Positions 1-7,990 of a stretch of 41,279 nt of DNA are shown here, piece after piece. The notes beneath the pieces were generated by a model. That model worked only from the letters and a program-made list of their open reading frames with translations. It searched no databases and was not told the DNA's origin. Origin of the DNA: RGIG3009 sp045601465 (GTDB lineage Bacteria; Bacillota; Clostridia; Oscillospirales; Acutalibacteraceae); assembly GCA_045601465.1 (NCBI GenBank), contig JAZRZU010000129.1:1-41279 (forward strand). The letters are read 5' to 3'. The position numbers were made by a program, and so were the translations under genes. How positions within the stretch are numbered: the stretch's first letter is position 1; every line of letters starts with the position of its first letter.

Positions 1-60
1 ATTTCGTCGGCTGAGCCGGGTTAATTTTATCTCAATATTCAGCGTATCGTGAATGATGGC

Positions 61-1434
61 TTATGGCTGAACCTTTTGCAATACTTTTGGTTGTTGTCGA
101 ATTCTTTTTTTGTATACCAACACAAATGCTATAAGCAGCATACCGAATGTCACGATCCAAGATATCGGGTACGATATATATAGCATGGGCAACGTGTGGT
201 AACGGGGGAAGATGGTCAATACCCACACGATCCGTATACCGCAAACACCGGCAATTGAAAGGATCATCGGGATGACGGAAGAACCAAGCCCACGCAAAGC
301 TCCTGTCGTGACGTCCATCATGCCACAAATAAAGTAAAAAGTTGCAACGTAAGCAAATCGTATCATGCCGTAGGAGATAGCGGACGGGGAATCGGTTATG
401 TAAATGGATAATAACGACTCGCCGAATAAATGAGCTAGGTTACCGATTACGCCTCCCATAACGGCAGCGCAACAAACACAAATGATCAGCACTCGCTTGA
501 CGCGGTCGTATTTACCGGCTCCCGTGTTTTGCCCGACAAAATTGAGGGATGCTTGATAAAAGGCATTCATGCTGACGTATACAAAGTTCTCAATATTCGC
601 TGCTGCTGCGGCCCCGGACATCGCAATCGAGCCAAATGAGTTGAGGGACGATTGAATGAGAACGTTGGAAATCGCAAAAATCGTAGTTTGTATACCGGAC
701 GGAACACCAATGCGTAATATCTTGGATAAGATTTTTCGATGAATCATCATCTTTTTGGGTTCCAATTTGATGCAGTCGGTGCGTTTCATCAAGTAACGAA
801 TCACCAGCACGGCGGATAAGGCCTGGGATGCTGCCGTTGCGATGGCAACACCTGCAACGTTCAGATCAAATACCGTGACAAAAACCACGTTTAATATCAC
901 GTTTAAAACACCGGAAATGCTCAAAAAGAGCAACGGCTTTTTCGTTTCACCAGCAGCACGTAAGAGCGATGCGCCGAAGTTGTAGATCATATTAAACATC
1001 ATACCACCAAAGTATATCTTCATATACAATGCCGAATATGGTAGCACGTCTTGGGGTGTGTCCATCCATATCAACATTTGTTTGGAGAAACAGATGCCGG
1101 TGATGGACAATATAAGTCCGCATAACACGGCGGTGGGGATAGCGGTATGTACGACTTGATGAGCTGTTTTTTCATCACCCCGCCCAAGCGCATGTGCAAG
1201 CGAAACGCCGCCACCTACCGACAATCCGATGAAAAAATTGACAAACAACGCCGTCAGCGAACCGGTCGCACCCACCGCTGCAACCGATATGCTACCGCAA
1301 AACCGTCCAACGACCACCAGATCCGCAGCGTTAAATAACAGTTGCAGGATGCTAGTCAGCATGATCGGGATCGTATAGGTAATGATATTACCCAGGAGAG
1401 GACCTTCACACATGTTCTTATTGATCTTTGACAT
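61..1434 (-). CDS. MATE-family multidrug/cation efflux transporter
   Basis: Encodes about 457 residues with the composition and spacing of a 12-helix MATE (NorM/DinF-type) antiporter, which exports drugs or metabolites using an H+ or Na+ gradient. The start NMCEGPLLGNII followed by a long hydrophobic segment is typical, and the two halves carry similar helical repeats. I chose the ATG at 1434 because a GGGGGTGAG ribosome binding site precedes it; the open frame runs 35 codons further upstream but lacks a site and crosses the promoter. A TATAAT box with a TTGCTT -35 lies just upstream. It appears monocistronic. Substrate cannot be told from sequence. Confidence 0.9.
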   Translation of the reverse strand: MSKINKNMCEGPLLGNIITYTIPIMLTSILQLLFNAADLVVVGRFCGSISVAAVGATGSLTALFVNFFIGLSVGGGVSLAHALGRGDEKTAHQVVHTAIPTAVLCGLILSITGICFSKQMLIWMDTPQDVLPYSALYMKIYFGGMMFNMIYNFGASLLRAAGETKKPLLFLSISGVLNVILNVVFVTVFDLNVAGVAIATAASQALSAVLVIRYLMKRTDCIKLEPKKMMIHRKILSKILRIGVPSGIQTTIFAISNVLIQSSLNSFGSIAMSGAAAAANIENFVYVSMNAFYQASLNFVGQNTGAGKYDRVKRVLIICVCCAAVMGGVIGNLAHLFGESLLSIYITDSPSAISYGMIRFAYVATFYFICGMMDVTTGALRGLGSSVIPMILSIAGVCGIRIVWVLTIFPRYHTLPMLYISYPISWIVTFGMLLIAFVLVYKKRIRQQPKVLQKVQP

Positions 1435-1459
1435 GCTTCTCACCCCCGTGTTCAAGCAC

Positions 1460-1487
1460 ATTATAATACTTTGTTTTGGAAAAGCAA
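1460..1487 (-). promoter_or_regulatory. sigma-A promoter of the MATE gene
   Basis: On the minus strand, TTGCTT (1482-1487) and TATAAT (1460-1465) are separated by 16 bp, 26 bp ahead of the MATE start codon. The -10 is a perfect consensus. Confidence 0.6.
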
Positions 1488-1649
1488 CAGGGAAAAGAAA
1501 AAAAGAAATTCTTTGTAAAAAGTTCACAAATTTCAACACGTTTTATTGTGGAATGAACGCTCAAAATACCGCCTTGTATAGTCGCCTTTGCACGGAATCC
1601 GACGGTGGGGACGAGAGGCATTGCTTGCTGTAAGGCATAGGCGGTTAAA

Positions 1650-1680
1650 AAGATAAGCCACACGTTGTGTGGCTTATCTT
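1650..1680 (-). terminator. intrinsic terminator after the 1734-2153 gene
   Basis: A perfect 14-bp inverted repeat (arm AAGATAAGCCACAC, 3-nt loop) is followed by a T run on the minus strand only. It therefore ends the transcript of the two orphan genes. The rest of the 299-bp gap (1435-1733) shows nothing beyond this and the MATE promoter. Confidence 0.8.
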
Positions 1681-1733
1681 GTGGGAAGTTTGAATTCAAT
1701 GGTACGAATAAAATATGCCTGAAAACCAATTTT

Positions 1734-2153
1734 CTATACGATTTTGTTTTTGTAATACTTCTTTATCAGTTTTTTAGTTTTTCTTGTCTTTGGGATCTCG
1801 CCAACCACAAAAAACAATCGTTTTTCTTTTCGTGGATAAGCAATAACATAGTGTGGTAAACCACCGCCTTTGCTAATCCAACTACCCATTAGCGAGATGC
1901 CTCGTATATCGTTCCACTTGATTATTTCTCTTTGACCAAAGTTATAAACGATTTCAATACGTTCATCAGAAAAAGCAAAATACACTGGGGATATTGCAAA
2001 CACGAATACCGGCAATAAAATGAATACTGCAAACATAATGCTTAAACCGATCTTTTTTTCTATTGCACAACTTATAGAAAGAACGAGAAAGACAATAAAA
2101 AGAACAAAACAAAGAATTAAATGTGTATTAAAAGCAATACATTTTTTATTCAC
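1734..2153 (-). CDS. hypothetical small membrane protein, PH-like C-terminus
   Basis: I do not recognise this 139-residue protein. Residues about 10-32 and 35-57 are hydrophobic and should form two transmembrane helices. The rest (from FSDERIEIVYNFG, then WNDIRGISLMG) has the beta-strand pattern of bacterial PH-like (YdbT/DUF304) domains, and the last 20 residues are strongly basic. The start is GTG, with GGCGGTGA 6-7 bp ahead; a nearby ATG opens only a 3-codon frame. It lies 48 bp downstream of the other orphan gene, with a terminator after it, so the two probably form a small operon. Base composition is visibly more AT-rich than the flanking genes, suggesting acquisition. The PH-like call is tentative. 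Confidence 0.6.
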   Translation of the reverse strand: MNKKCIAFNTHLILCFVLFIVFLVLSISCAIEKKIGLSIMFAVFILLPVFVFAISPVYFAFSDERIEIVYNFGQREIIKWNDIRGISLMGSWISKGGGLPHYVIAYPRKEKRLFFVVGEIPKTRKTKKLIKKYYKNKIV

Positions 2154-2201
2154 TCATATCACCGCCTATCGTGTATGAAAGGAAAAACGCAACGTAATAA
2201 A

Positions 2202-2849
2202 TTAACTATGGTATTCGGCTTCTTCGTATTTTCCGGGGAGCAACTCCGCTAAGTCGAAGAATAATTTTCTTATTAAATCCAGATGTTTGTCATCGACTGC
2301 AAAAATAAGATACGAATGTTTTTCCTTTCCGTAAACCAAGCGACTGTACCAGATATAATTTCCAACGGGCATACCAAATCCGCTTTCAGATTGTCTTATT
2401 TTTGCACTTTCAATATCTTTTTTGCCAAAGCTTACACCGTTATAGATCAAATTAAGGTCATTTACAGAGTAGGGCCTTGGCACTTGCTTTACGATATTGC
2501 GTATCAGCTCGTATTCGATCTCCCCATAATAAGAAAAATCATCCGGCGAAAAGTTGCATATGGATATGTCCTCGTGGATATGAGGAGGTGTTTTTTTCTC
2601 ACGGGTATACTTGTAATACGTTTCCAGTTCAGGGTGCTTGCGCAACAAGGTTTTCACAGCGTTTTTATTTCTGTTAGAATGAAACTTGCCTTCGTATTCA
2701 TACTCGCAAATGAGAACGTTGATTTGAAAAAGGGATTGTGAATAGCATACGGAATATTTTTCAAAAAGAGTCTCGAGCGTTTGTATAACATCGCATGGCT
2801 TTGTTTTTTTGTTTAATCTGTAATGGATGACCGTATATTTTTGATTCAT
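2202..2849 (-). CDS. hypothetical cytosolic protein
   Basis: A 215-residue soluble protein of no family I recognise. It has no signal peptide or membrane segment, is rich in Tyr, Lys and Glu, and has a mixed alpha/beta pattern ending in an amphipathic helix (DLIRKLFFDLAELL). The ATG at 2849 is preceded by GGCGGTGG; a 17-codon upstream extension lacks a site. It is probably co-transcribed with the membrane protein downstream. It is AT-rich compared with nearby housekeeping genes and lies next to a mosaic repeat, consistent with an acquired cargo gene. Confidence 0.55.
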   Translation of the reverse strand: MNQKYTVIHYRLNKKTKPCDVIQTLETLFEKYSVCYSQSLFQINVLICEYEYEGKFHSNRNKNAVKTLLRKHPELETYYKYTREKKTPPHIHEDISICNFSPDDFSYYGEIEYELIRNIVKQVPRPYSVNDLNLIYNGVSFGKKDIESAKIRQSESGFGMPVGNYIWYSRLVYGKEKHSYLIFAVDDKHLDLIRKLFFDLAELLPGKYEEAEYHS

Positions 2850-2906
2850 GCTTTGCCACCGCCTTTGGTTGCATGATAGCATAAAAGCGCGAAGGGTCAA
2901 GAGTTA

Positions 2907-3075
2907 GTGAAATCGTGCTGACGCACGGTGAAATCAAAGGCATTCGCCTTTGGTGAAATCGAAACCTGCGGATTCGGTGAAATTAAATCCACCCACCGCC
3001 GCAGCGATTTCACCCGAACGAAGTGAGGATTTCACATTGCGAAGCAATATTTCACCCACCCGCAAGGGTGGATTT
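2907..3075. repeat. mosaic GTGAAATC palindromic repeat
   Basis: GTGAAATC occurs at 2907, 2928 and 2953, with GTGAAATT at 2977. The complementary GATTTCAC follows at 3006 and 3028, and ATTTCAC at 3049. Between the copies lie small perfect hairpins such as GTGC-TGAC-GCAC, AAAGGC-ATTC-GCCTTT and ATTGC-GAA-GCAAT. AAATCCACCC near 2985 pairs with GGGTGGATTT near 3066, closing a multi-arm structure. No protein is encoded. It looks like a REP/MITE-type interspersed element rather than a CRISPR, because spacers are only 12-20 bp and are themselves palindromes. Confidence 0.7.
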
Positions 3076-3080
3076 AGTTG

Positions 3081-3118
3081 AAAAAGAAAAGACACGCTAT
3101 TGCGTGTCTTTTCTTTTT
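3081..3118 (-). terminator. terminator of the tRNA operon
   Basis: A perfect 17-bp stem (arm AAAAAGAAAAGACACGC) with a TATT loop, A-rich on one side and T-rich on the other, lies 2 bp past the 3' CCA of tRNA-Asn. It could act in both directions. Confidence 0.85.
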
Positions 3119-3119
3119 C

Positions 3120-3195
3120 TGGCGCCTACTGTAGGGCTCGAACCTACGACCCTGCGGTTAACAGCCGCATGCTCTACCGACTGAGCTAAGTAGGC
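3120..3195 (-). tRNA. tRNA-Asn (GTT)
   Basis: 76 nt including an encoded CCA. The acceptor GCCTACT pairs with AGTAGGC, the anticodon loop reads CTGTTAA, and the T-loop is TTCGAGC. It is last of three genes in a tRNA operon. Confidence 0.95.
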
Positions 3196-3200
3196 AAATC

Positions 3201-3220
3201 TGTGGACGCACCGGTCCACA
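3201..3220 (-). other. spacer hairpin between tRNA-Asn and tRNA-Glu
   Basis: A perfect 7-bp stem (TGTGGAC / GTCCACA) with a 6-nt loop fills almost the whole spacer. It lacks a T run, so it is more likely a processing element than a terminator. Confidence 0.45.
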
Positions 3221-3222
3221 AG

Positions 3223-3298
3223 TGGTGACCCGTACGAGATTCGAACTCGTGTTGCCGGCGTGAGAGGCCGGAGTCTTAGGCCACTTGACCAACGGGCC
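3223..3298 (-). tRNA. tRNA-Glu (CTC)
   Basis: 76 nt with encoded CCA. The acceptor GGCCCGT pairs with ACGGGTC, the anticodon loop reads CTCTCAC (CTC), and the T-loop is TTCGAAT. Middle gene of the Lys-Glu-Asn operon. Confidence 0.93.
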
Positions 3299-3301
3299 GG
3301 A

Positions 3302-3377
3302 TGGTACACCATCAGGGACTCGAACCCTGGACACCCTGATTAAGAGTCAGGTGCTCTACCAACTGAGCTAATGGTGC
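3302..3377 (-). tRNA. tRNA-Lys (CTT)
   Basis: 76 nt with encoded CCA. The acceptor GCACCAT pairs with ATGGTGT, and the anticodon loop reads CTCTTAA (CTT). First gene of the operon, only 3 bp ahead of tRNA-Glu. Confidence 0.93.
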
Positions 3378-3395
3378 GGATTGAACTGCTTGACT

Positions 3396-3424
3396 ATCAT
3401 ACACTATCATCCGACCGTTGTCAA
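3396..3424 (-). promoter_or_regulatory. sigma-A promoter of the tRNA operon
   Basis: TTGACA (3419-3424), a 17-bp spacer and TATGAT (3396-3401) on the minus strand, 18 bp upstream of tRNA-Lys. Confidence 0.85.
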
Positions 3425-3450
3425 GGGAAATTTTAAAAAAATTAGAAAAA

Positions 3451-4986
3451 TTATGCGAGACGTTTTCGTAACTCGGAAGGGCGCACACAACCCAACAACC
3501 AAAGTGAGAAAAGATACCCCCCACATAAGCATATCGTGCCCAAAATTATCTGTACAATTCCTTGTATGTGTAAGAAATATGGCAGACGACACACAAGCTG
3601 TGTCAAGGACATGGAGGTGATGGCACCAAGCAAGGGCCCTAATATCCATTTATACCATTGTATGCGGACACCGGTTACGGTGAGCAAGCGATGCGTGTTG
3701 AGAAAAGAGGTCATGACGTTGCTGACCAGCATAATGAATAAAAAGCCTTTCATGCCGAATTTTGGTACCAGCAGGATGATGAGCACAATGCGTAAGGCGG
3801 AATCTTCTACGCTGTACCGTAAGGAACTGACCTGTTGATTGAGGCCTTTGAGTATACCATCTACCAAGCTTTCGGTATACATGATCGGCGTAAGAGGGGC
3901 CAGCACCGCCAAATATCGCCCCACGTTCGGGTCATGGTATAATACCATACCAATCTCGCCCGCAAAGTTGAAGAATACGGTACCGATGAGAATAGAGGAG
4001 AGTAATGTGATCTGTAAAGTGCGCTCGATGGCACGGTTGATCTTGCCTTGCTGATTCAGTGCATTGGCTGCGGAGATTTCCGGAATAAGCAAGGTGGAGA
4101 GTGCTGATAAAAAGGAGGCGGGAAAGAAGATAAGCGGTAACGCCATTCCTTTCAATGCGCCGAATTCGGCAAGTCCTTGCTCGGTTTTTCCGCTGTATTT
4201 TGCCAAGCTGTTCGGTACTAAAATGTTTTCAACGGTACGCAAAGCGGTATTTAGATACCGCCCTGCTGTGATCGGGACGGCAATGCTTAGCAGTCGTCGC
4301 ATGACGGGTTGCTTGGTATGTTGTATGTGCGAGGGTAGCTCTTGACGCATGCGGCGGGCATCCCATTGATAGCGCAGCGCTAAATACCCGCACGACACCC
4401 ATTCTGCGATGGTATCACCCAGCATGACAGCGGCACAAGCGGCGGCAAGCCCTTTTGTTGCACAGCGGTCGATAAGCAGTGCAATCACCCCGATACGTAC
4501 CCCTTGCTCCAATAACTGGGCATACGAGCTTCCCGCCGCTTTTCGGCGCGCAATCAAGTATCCACGTAAGCAAGAGGATATCCCCATTGAGGGTAAGCTG
4601 AACGAAAGCATACGCAGCGCAGGGGCAGCCCGCACGTCCCGAATGGCATATACACTGATGAGGTCAGCGCCACCATAGATAAGCGCTGTGGATAACAGTC
4701 CGATGGTGATACTCAGCAGCAGAGAACGGTACAAAATATGCCGTACGGACCGTGCGGTTCCGCAAACCGCCTCGTCGGCAACCAAACGTGTTACCGCTGT
4801 GGAAATACCGGATGTTGCGAAAGTAGACCCTAGCACGTATACCGATATAATGAGTTGATACAATCCCATACCCTCGGCTCCGAGCTTATCCGCTAAAAAG
4901 ATGCGGAATCCGATACCAACGGTACGTAAAATGAGCGAGGTAACGGTTAATACGGCGGCATTTTTCAAAAAAACAGCGTGTCGCAT
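3451..4986 (-). CDS. SpoVB/MurJ-like lipid flippase (MVF superfamily)
   Basis: A 511-residue polytopic protein of the MOP/MVF superfamily, close in pattern to SpoVB and YtgP. These flip lipid-linked peptidoglycan precursors; SpoVB does so for spore cortex synthesis. Evidence is the N-terminal FLKNAAVLTVTSLILRTVG, the conserved GAEGMGLYQLIISVYVLG motif and about 14 hydrophobic segments. The ATG at 4986 starts 2 bp after the stop of the preceding gene and has no good ribosome binding site, so translation is probably coupled. It lies last in an operon with peptidoglycan-binding proteins, which favours a spore or cell-wall role. SpoVB versus a vegetative MurJ paralogue cannot be separated here. 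Confidence 0.82.
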   Translation of the reverse strand: MRHAVFLKNAAVLTVTSLILRTVGIGFRIFLADKLGAEGMGLYQLIISVYVLGSTFATSGISTAVTRLVADEAVCGTARSVRHILYRSLLLSITIGLLSTALIYGGADLISVYAIRDVRAAPALRMLSFSLPSMGISSCLRGYLIARRKAAGSSYAQLLEQGVRIGVIALLIDRCATKGLAAACAAVMLGDTIAEWVSCGYLALRYQWDARRMRQELPSHIQHTKQPVMRRLLSIAVPITAGRYLNTALRTVENILVPNSLAKYSGKTEQGLAEFGALKGMALPLIFFPASFLSALSTLLIPEISAANALNQQGKINRAIERTLQITLLSSILIGTVFFNFAGEIGMVLYHDPNVGRYLAVLAPLTPIMYTESLVDGILKGLNQQVSSLRYSVEDSALRIVLIILLVPKFGMKGFLFIMLVSNVMTSFLNTHRLLTVTGVRIQWYKWILGPLLGAITSMSLTQLVCRLPYFLHIQGIVQIILGTICLCGGYLFSLWLLGCVRPSELRKRLA

Positions 4987-4988
4987 GA

Positions 4989-5480
4989 TTAACGGTTGTT
5001 ATACAAGACTGCTAAGTGATCCCACGTAATGCGGTCCACCTTGCCGGTTATGGGAAATTCGGCATTTTGTTGGATTTGCTTGACCCGTTGTACAGTATCT
5101 TCATCATAGATGCCGGTGATGGCGATTGCCTCGCCGCCGATGGCATTTAACATCACCTGCAAAATGTTGACGAAAGGGTCGATGGCTTCGGGTTCTAATA
5201 TAAAGGCGGGATCGGAGAACGGTGAAATGCAAAGAGGCGGAACCGTGACCAGAAGTAGGTCGTTATATTCCCGCACGATGTGTTCCCAATCGGCACGTTT
5301 TACCGTACCGGTTATGGGTGAGCGAGTGATTTGCTGAAATACCCTCACCGCCTGTTCGGTTTCGGGACCATAAAATCCATCTACCCCCAATAGCGGGTAT
5401 CGTTCGTCGGTTTCGGATAATGCACGTAAATATTCTTGCAGTTCACGAATGTGATCTTGACGTTGTTCCTCCGTGTACAT
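4989..5480 (-). CDS. protein with two peptidoglycan-binding domains
   Basis: 163 residues made almost wholly of two PG_binding_1-like repeats. The first is about residues 10-72 (GVDGFYGPETEQAVRVFQQ, TGTVKRADW), the second about 100-160 (ITGIYDEDTVQRVKQIQQN, TGKVDRITWDHL). Such domains bind peptidoglycan. There is no signal peptide, which is common for proteins that coat the forespore from the mother-cell side. GGGAGG lies 8 bp ahead of the ATG. It lies 4 bp downstream of the larger peptidoglycan-binding gene and 2 bp upstream of the flippase gene, so all belong to one operon. Confidence 0.8.
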   Translation of the reverse strand: MYTEEQRQDHIRELQEYLRALSETDERYPLLGVDGFYGPETEQAVRVFQQITRSPITGTVKRADWEHIVREYNDLLLVTVPPLCISPFSDPAFILEPEAIDPFVNILQVMLNAIGGEAIAITGIYDEDTVQRVKQIQQNAEFPITGKVDRITWDHLAVLYNNR

Positions 5481-5484
5481 GCTC

Positions 5485-6882
5485 TCAGCCTCCCTGTGTC
5501 ATTTCATAACCGCCGAACTGTCCGATCTGCTTTTCGGCGCCAACTGCCAGATCCTCATACGTACTGGCAATGCGGTCCCAGGTTAGCGGTCCTACCAACC
5601 CATTAGGCGATAACCCAAACTGACGCTGAAAAGCGATGACCGCTTGTTCGGTCGCCTGACCGAATATGCCATCCGCTGTTATGGTCGGTATCACGGGATA
5701 AGCTTGTGCTACCCGATTCAGATACGTTTGTAATACGAAAACAGAGTCCCCCTCGGAACCAACCGCAAGTGGGGTGCCGGGGTAGGGCACAATGCGGTTT
5801 TCGGGTACGGTTAACGTGCTGACAATACCACGATAATCGTTGTATAGCGCGTCCCTCGTTTCCTCTCCTACAACGCCGCCTGGATTTAAGCCCGTATAGG
5901 TTTGAAAGCTCTTGACAGCATTTTCGGTTGCTTGGTCAAACGTGCCGTTGATGGCGACTGACGGCACCGCATCGTTAAAGGTGCCGACCACCGCCAGGAA
6001 ATACTGGATCACTCGTACGTTATCTCCGGTATCGCCGAGTTGCAGTTGCTCGGGGAACTGCTTGCGGATATCCTCTAATGCGATCCCCTCGGAATCCAAT
6101 TCGGCAAGCCGTTTTACACTATTGTAGATAAAGGCGATACGGTACCAGGTGTCTTTGCCGATGATACCGTCCGGCGTCAGTTTAAAAATTTCCTGAAACG
6201 TTACCACCGCATCCTCTGTTGAAGTGCCGAACACACCGTCCACTGTATCGATTTTCGGGATAGCGGGATAGTTGCGGGAGATGCGGTTGAGTTGTATCTG
6301 TTTGGTTAATACGTCGTTGCCGGTCGAGCCGAGCTGCAACGGGGTACCGGGATAAGACGGCTGATTGTTACGCACCGGCGCATTGGTTACCACTTCAATG
6401 GTATCGCCATAGTAGTTGCGCAAAATATCGATCGAATTCAACCCTTGCTGTGCCAGCTCCACCGTTCCCCATTGGGATAACCCGTTGCAGGTGGATGTAG
6501 TACCGTTGCAAAATTGTGTAAAATACGGTTCGATAAACCCTTGTTGTCGCACGTAATCGTTAAACAGATCGTCTACCAAGAGACTGATATTATCAAAGAT
6601 ATCCCGCCCCGGCACAAACGCCTGGTCGAAGGCGGTGGAATTGGTAATATCGAACGCATAGCCACGACTGGGGTACCACTCGGTATAAATGCGGTTTAAC
6701 GCAAAGGAAATTTGTGCTAGAATGTTCGCACGCAGGGCGCTGACGGGCCAGGTAGGATAAATTTCACTGGATGCTACGTTTTTTATGTAGTCGGGAAACG
6801 AAATGGTCACGTTCTCGGCGCTGGAATCGGGCGGGCCGAGATGCACCACAATGTTTTCCGGGATAAAAGGCAGATCAGGCAT
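5485..6882 (-). CDS. SpoIID-like domain protein with three peptidoglycan-binding domains
   Basis: 465 residues. Residues about 50-168 resemble the C-terminal part of SpoIID/LytB proteins: GLSQWGTVELAQQGLNSID near 134 and ILRNYYGDTIEV near 153, which match the SpoIID pattern of an SQWG box then a hYYGDT box. Three PG_binding_1 repeats follow at about 178-255, 277-350 and 367-442, each with an (I/D)G.F...TE.AV..FQ core. There is no signal peptide. SpoIID is a lytic transglycosylase of engulfment; whether this shortened domain keeps the catalytic Glu I cannot tell. AGGAGGG precedes the ATG. Likely a spore-cortex or engulfment-related protein, inferred from domains and neighbours. Confidence 0.78.
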   Translation of the reverse strand: MPDLPFIPENIVVHLGPPDSSAENVTISFPDYIKNVASSEIYPTWPVSALRANILAQISFALNRIYTEWYPSRGYAFDITNSTAFDQAFVPGRDIFDNISLLVDDLFNDYVRQQGFIEPYFTQFCNGTTSTCNGLSQWGTVELAQQGLNSIDILRNYYGDTIEVVTNAPVRNNQPSYPGTPLQLGSTGNDVLTKQIQLNRISRNYPAIPKIDTVDGVFGTSTEDAVVTFQEIFKLTPDGIIGKDTWYRIAFIYNSVKRLAELDSEGIALEDIRKQFPEQLQLGDTGDNVRVIQYFLAVVGTFNDAVPSVAINGTFDQATENAVKSFQTYTGLNPGGVVGEETRDALYNDYRGIVSTLTVPENRIVPYPGTPLAVGSEGDSVFVLQTYLNRVAQAYPVIPTITADGIFGQATEQAVIAFQRQFGLSPNGLVGPLTWDRIASTYEDLAVGAEKQIGQFGGYEMTQGG

Positions 6883-6897
6883 AAAGACCCTCCTATG

Positions 6898-7476
6898 TTA
6901 CAGGTTTAACGGCGGTGTCACATATTGAATTTCGGCATCGGGATCGTCGGTCCGTTCGGGTAACGGGATCATGGTAACGGGCAAAACGGTCGGGATGCCG
7001 CCGTACAAGGGGATATCGCTTACTCGTGTACGATAATAAGACGATGCGGAAACCGATACCTCATGCACCAACTTCGGAATGGTATTCCCAGGTTGCAAGG
7101 TGAGCGATGGATCAACGGCTAACAAGATAATGGGTTCGGTTAATCCGCTTTGGTCGGTCAATCTGGTGGCTTCGACGATGGTCTCCTCACCCTCACGCCG
7201 TGTTACCACCACCAACGCATTGGGGATCGGAATCGCATCGGCAGCCGCCGTCACCCTAACTTGAAGCGGGGCAGTGAAGTTTCCGACGGGTGCTGTTGAC
7301 TCCAATGGTAATGTCGATGGTGTCGGAACAGGGGAGTCAGGAACAGGTGGCGGTGTGGGGGTCGGTTCGTCAGAAGGAGGTGTCGATTGCGGGGTTGGCG
7401 CTCGCTGTTGCATTTGTAATAGTTCTTGATTATATCGTTCCATCATCGAACGAAAATCACTCATTTGATTATCCAA
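6898..7476 (-). CDS. hypothetical Pro-rich protein with carboxypeptidase-regulatory-like domain
   Basis: 192 residues; function not recognised. Residues 1-25 are a polar helix, 26-62 a Pro/Thr/Ser-rich linker, and about 66-180 a beta-rich domain (LQVRVTAAADAIPIPNALVVV, then TDQSGLT) like the carboxypeptidase-regulatory or Cna-B folds found in surface proteins. The given start is TTG at 7476 with AAGGTG about 11 bp ahead; an ATG at 7464 in the same frame is possible but has no clear site. It is the first gene of the peptidoglycan-binding operon (15 bp to the next gene), so a spore-envelope structural role is a reasonable inference. Confidence 0.6.
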   Translation of the reverse strand: MDNQMSDFRSMMERYNQELLQMQQRAPTPQSTPPSDEPTPTPPPVPDSPVPTPSTLPLESTAPVGNFTAPLQVRVTAAADAIPIPNALVVVTRREGEETIVEATRLTDQSGLTEPIILLAVDPSLTLQPGNTIPKLVHEVSVSASSYYRTRVSDIPLYGGIPTVLPVTMIPLPERTDDPDAEIQYVTPPLNL

Positions 7477-7501
7477 TGGCTATCACACACCTTTCGTCAT
7501 A

Positions 7502-7530
7502 ATTCTATGCGACTGCAAAACGGAACATAC
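7502..7530 (-). promoter_or_regulatory. candidate sigma-E promoter of the peptidoglycan-binding operon
   Basis: On the minus strand, GTATGTT (7524-7530), a 14-bp spacer and CATAGAAT (7502-7509) fit the mother-cell sigma-E pattern (KMATATT-N14-CATACANT) at 5 of 7 and 7 of 8 positions. No good sigma-A promoter lies between the IS element and the first gene. This is a by-eye match and needs testing. Confidence 0.4.
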
Positions 7531-7594
7531 CATGTAAAAAGCCGCCCACCGATTACTGAACAAGTCCAGTAAAAACGGACAATAGAAAAAACCA

Positions 7595-7632
7595 CCCCCT
7601 TATGGTAGAATTAAGAAACTACCATAAGGGGG
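7595..7632 (+). promoter_or_regulatory. hairpin enclosing the orfA ribosome binding site
   Basis: A perfect 14-bp inverted repeat (CCCCCTTATGGTAG / CTACCATAAGGGGG, 10-nt loop) ends in AAGGGGG, the ribosome binding site 7 bp before the orfA ATG. Readthrough transcripts entering from outside would fold and hide the site, a known way of limiting transposase in other IS elements. The trailing AATTTTT could also give weak termination. Confidence 0.65.
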
Positions 7633-7639
7633 AATTTTT

Positions 7640-7990
7640 ATGTCAAGAGGATATGGATACATTAAGCAATTTGAAAATGAAATATTAGAAATGAAAAGCA
7701 GAGGGTTAGCACAAAGAGAAATTGCAGATAAATTAGGCTTTAGTAAATATCAAATAAAAGAGTTTTTTCACAGATACAATAAAAGCCAAAGAAAACTTGC
7801 AGCAGGAATAGCAATCAAGCCTAAAGGCAGACCAAGAAAAGACGGTAGTGCTTTGCCGCCATCCGTACAACAATTGAGCAAACTCACCCGGTTACAATAC
7901 GAACTCGCAATGAAAGAGCGACACATTAAGCGGTTAGAGATGGAAAATGAATTGATGCGGGATTTTCTCTTGCTCGCAGAAAGGAAGTGA
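7640..7990 (+). CDS. IS3-family transposase OrfA
   Basis: 116 residues. An N-terminal helix-turn-helix (residues about 9-50: ILEMKSRGLAQREIADKLGF then SKYQIKEFFHRY) binds the IS ends. A basic KPKGRPRK patch follows, then a C-terminal leucine-zipper-like helix (about 78-113) for multimerisation. Its TGA overlaps the orfB GTG as GTGA in the -1 frame. No canonical A6G slippery run is visible at the overlap, so coupling by reinitiation or a weak -1 shift is possible. Confidence 0.9.
   Translation: MSRGYGYIKQFENEILEMKSRGLAQREIADKLGFSKYQIKEFFHRYNKSQRKLAAGIAIKPKGRPRKDGSALPPSVQQLSKLTRLQYELAMKERHIKRLEMENELMRDFLLLAERK

Noticed and set aside
1147..1633. Small plus-strand frames across the MATE 5' end
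   Set aside because: They are antisense to MATE or cover its promoter, and lack ribosome binding sites and recognisable domains.
2283..2741. 152-codon plus-strand frame
   Set aside because: It is antisense to the orphan gene at 2202-2849, which has the better start site and a terminator-linked partner.
2907..3075. CRISPR array
   Set aside because: Repeats are only 8 bp, spacers are palindromic and short, orientation flips midway, and no cas genes are present.
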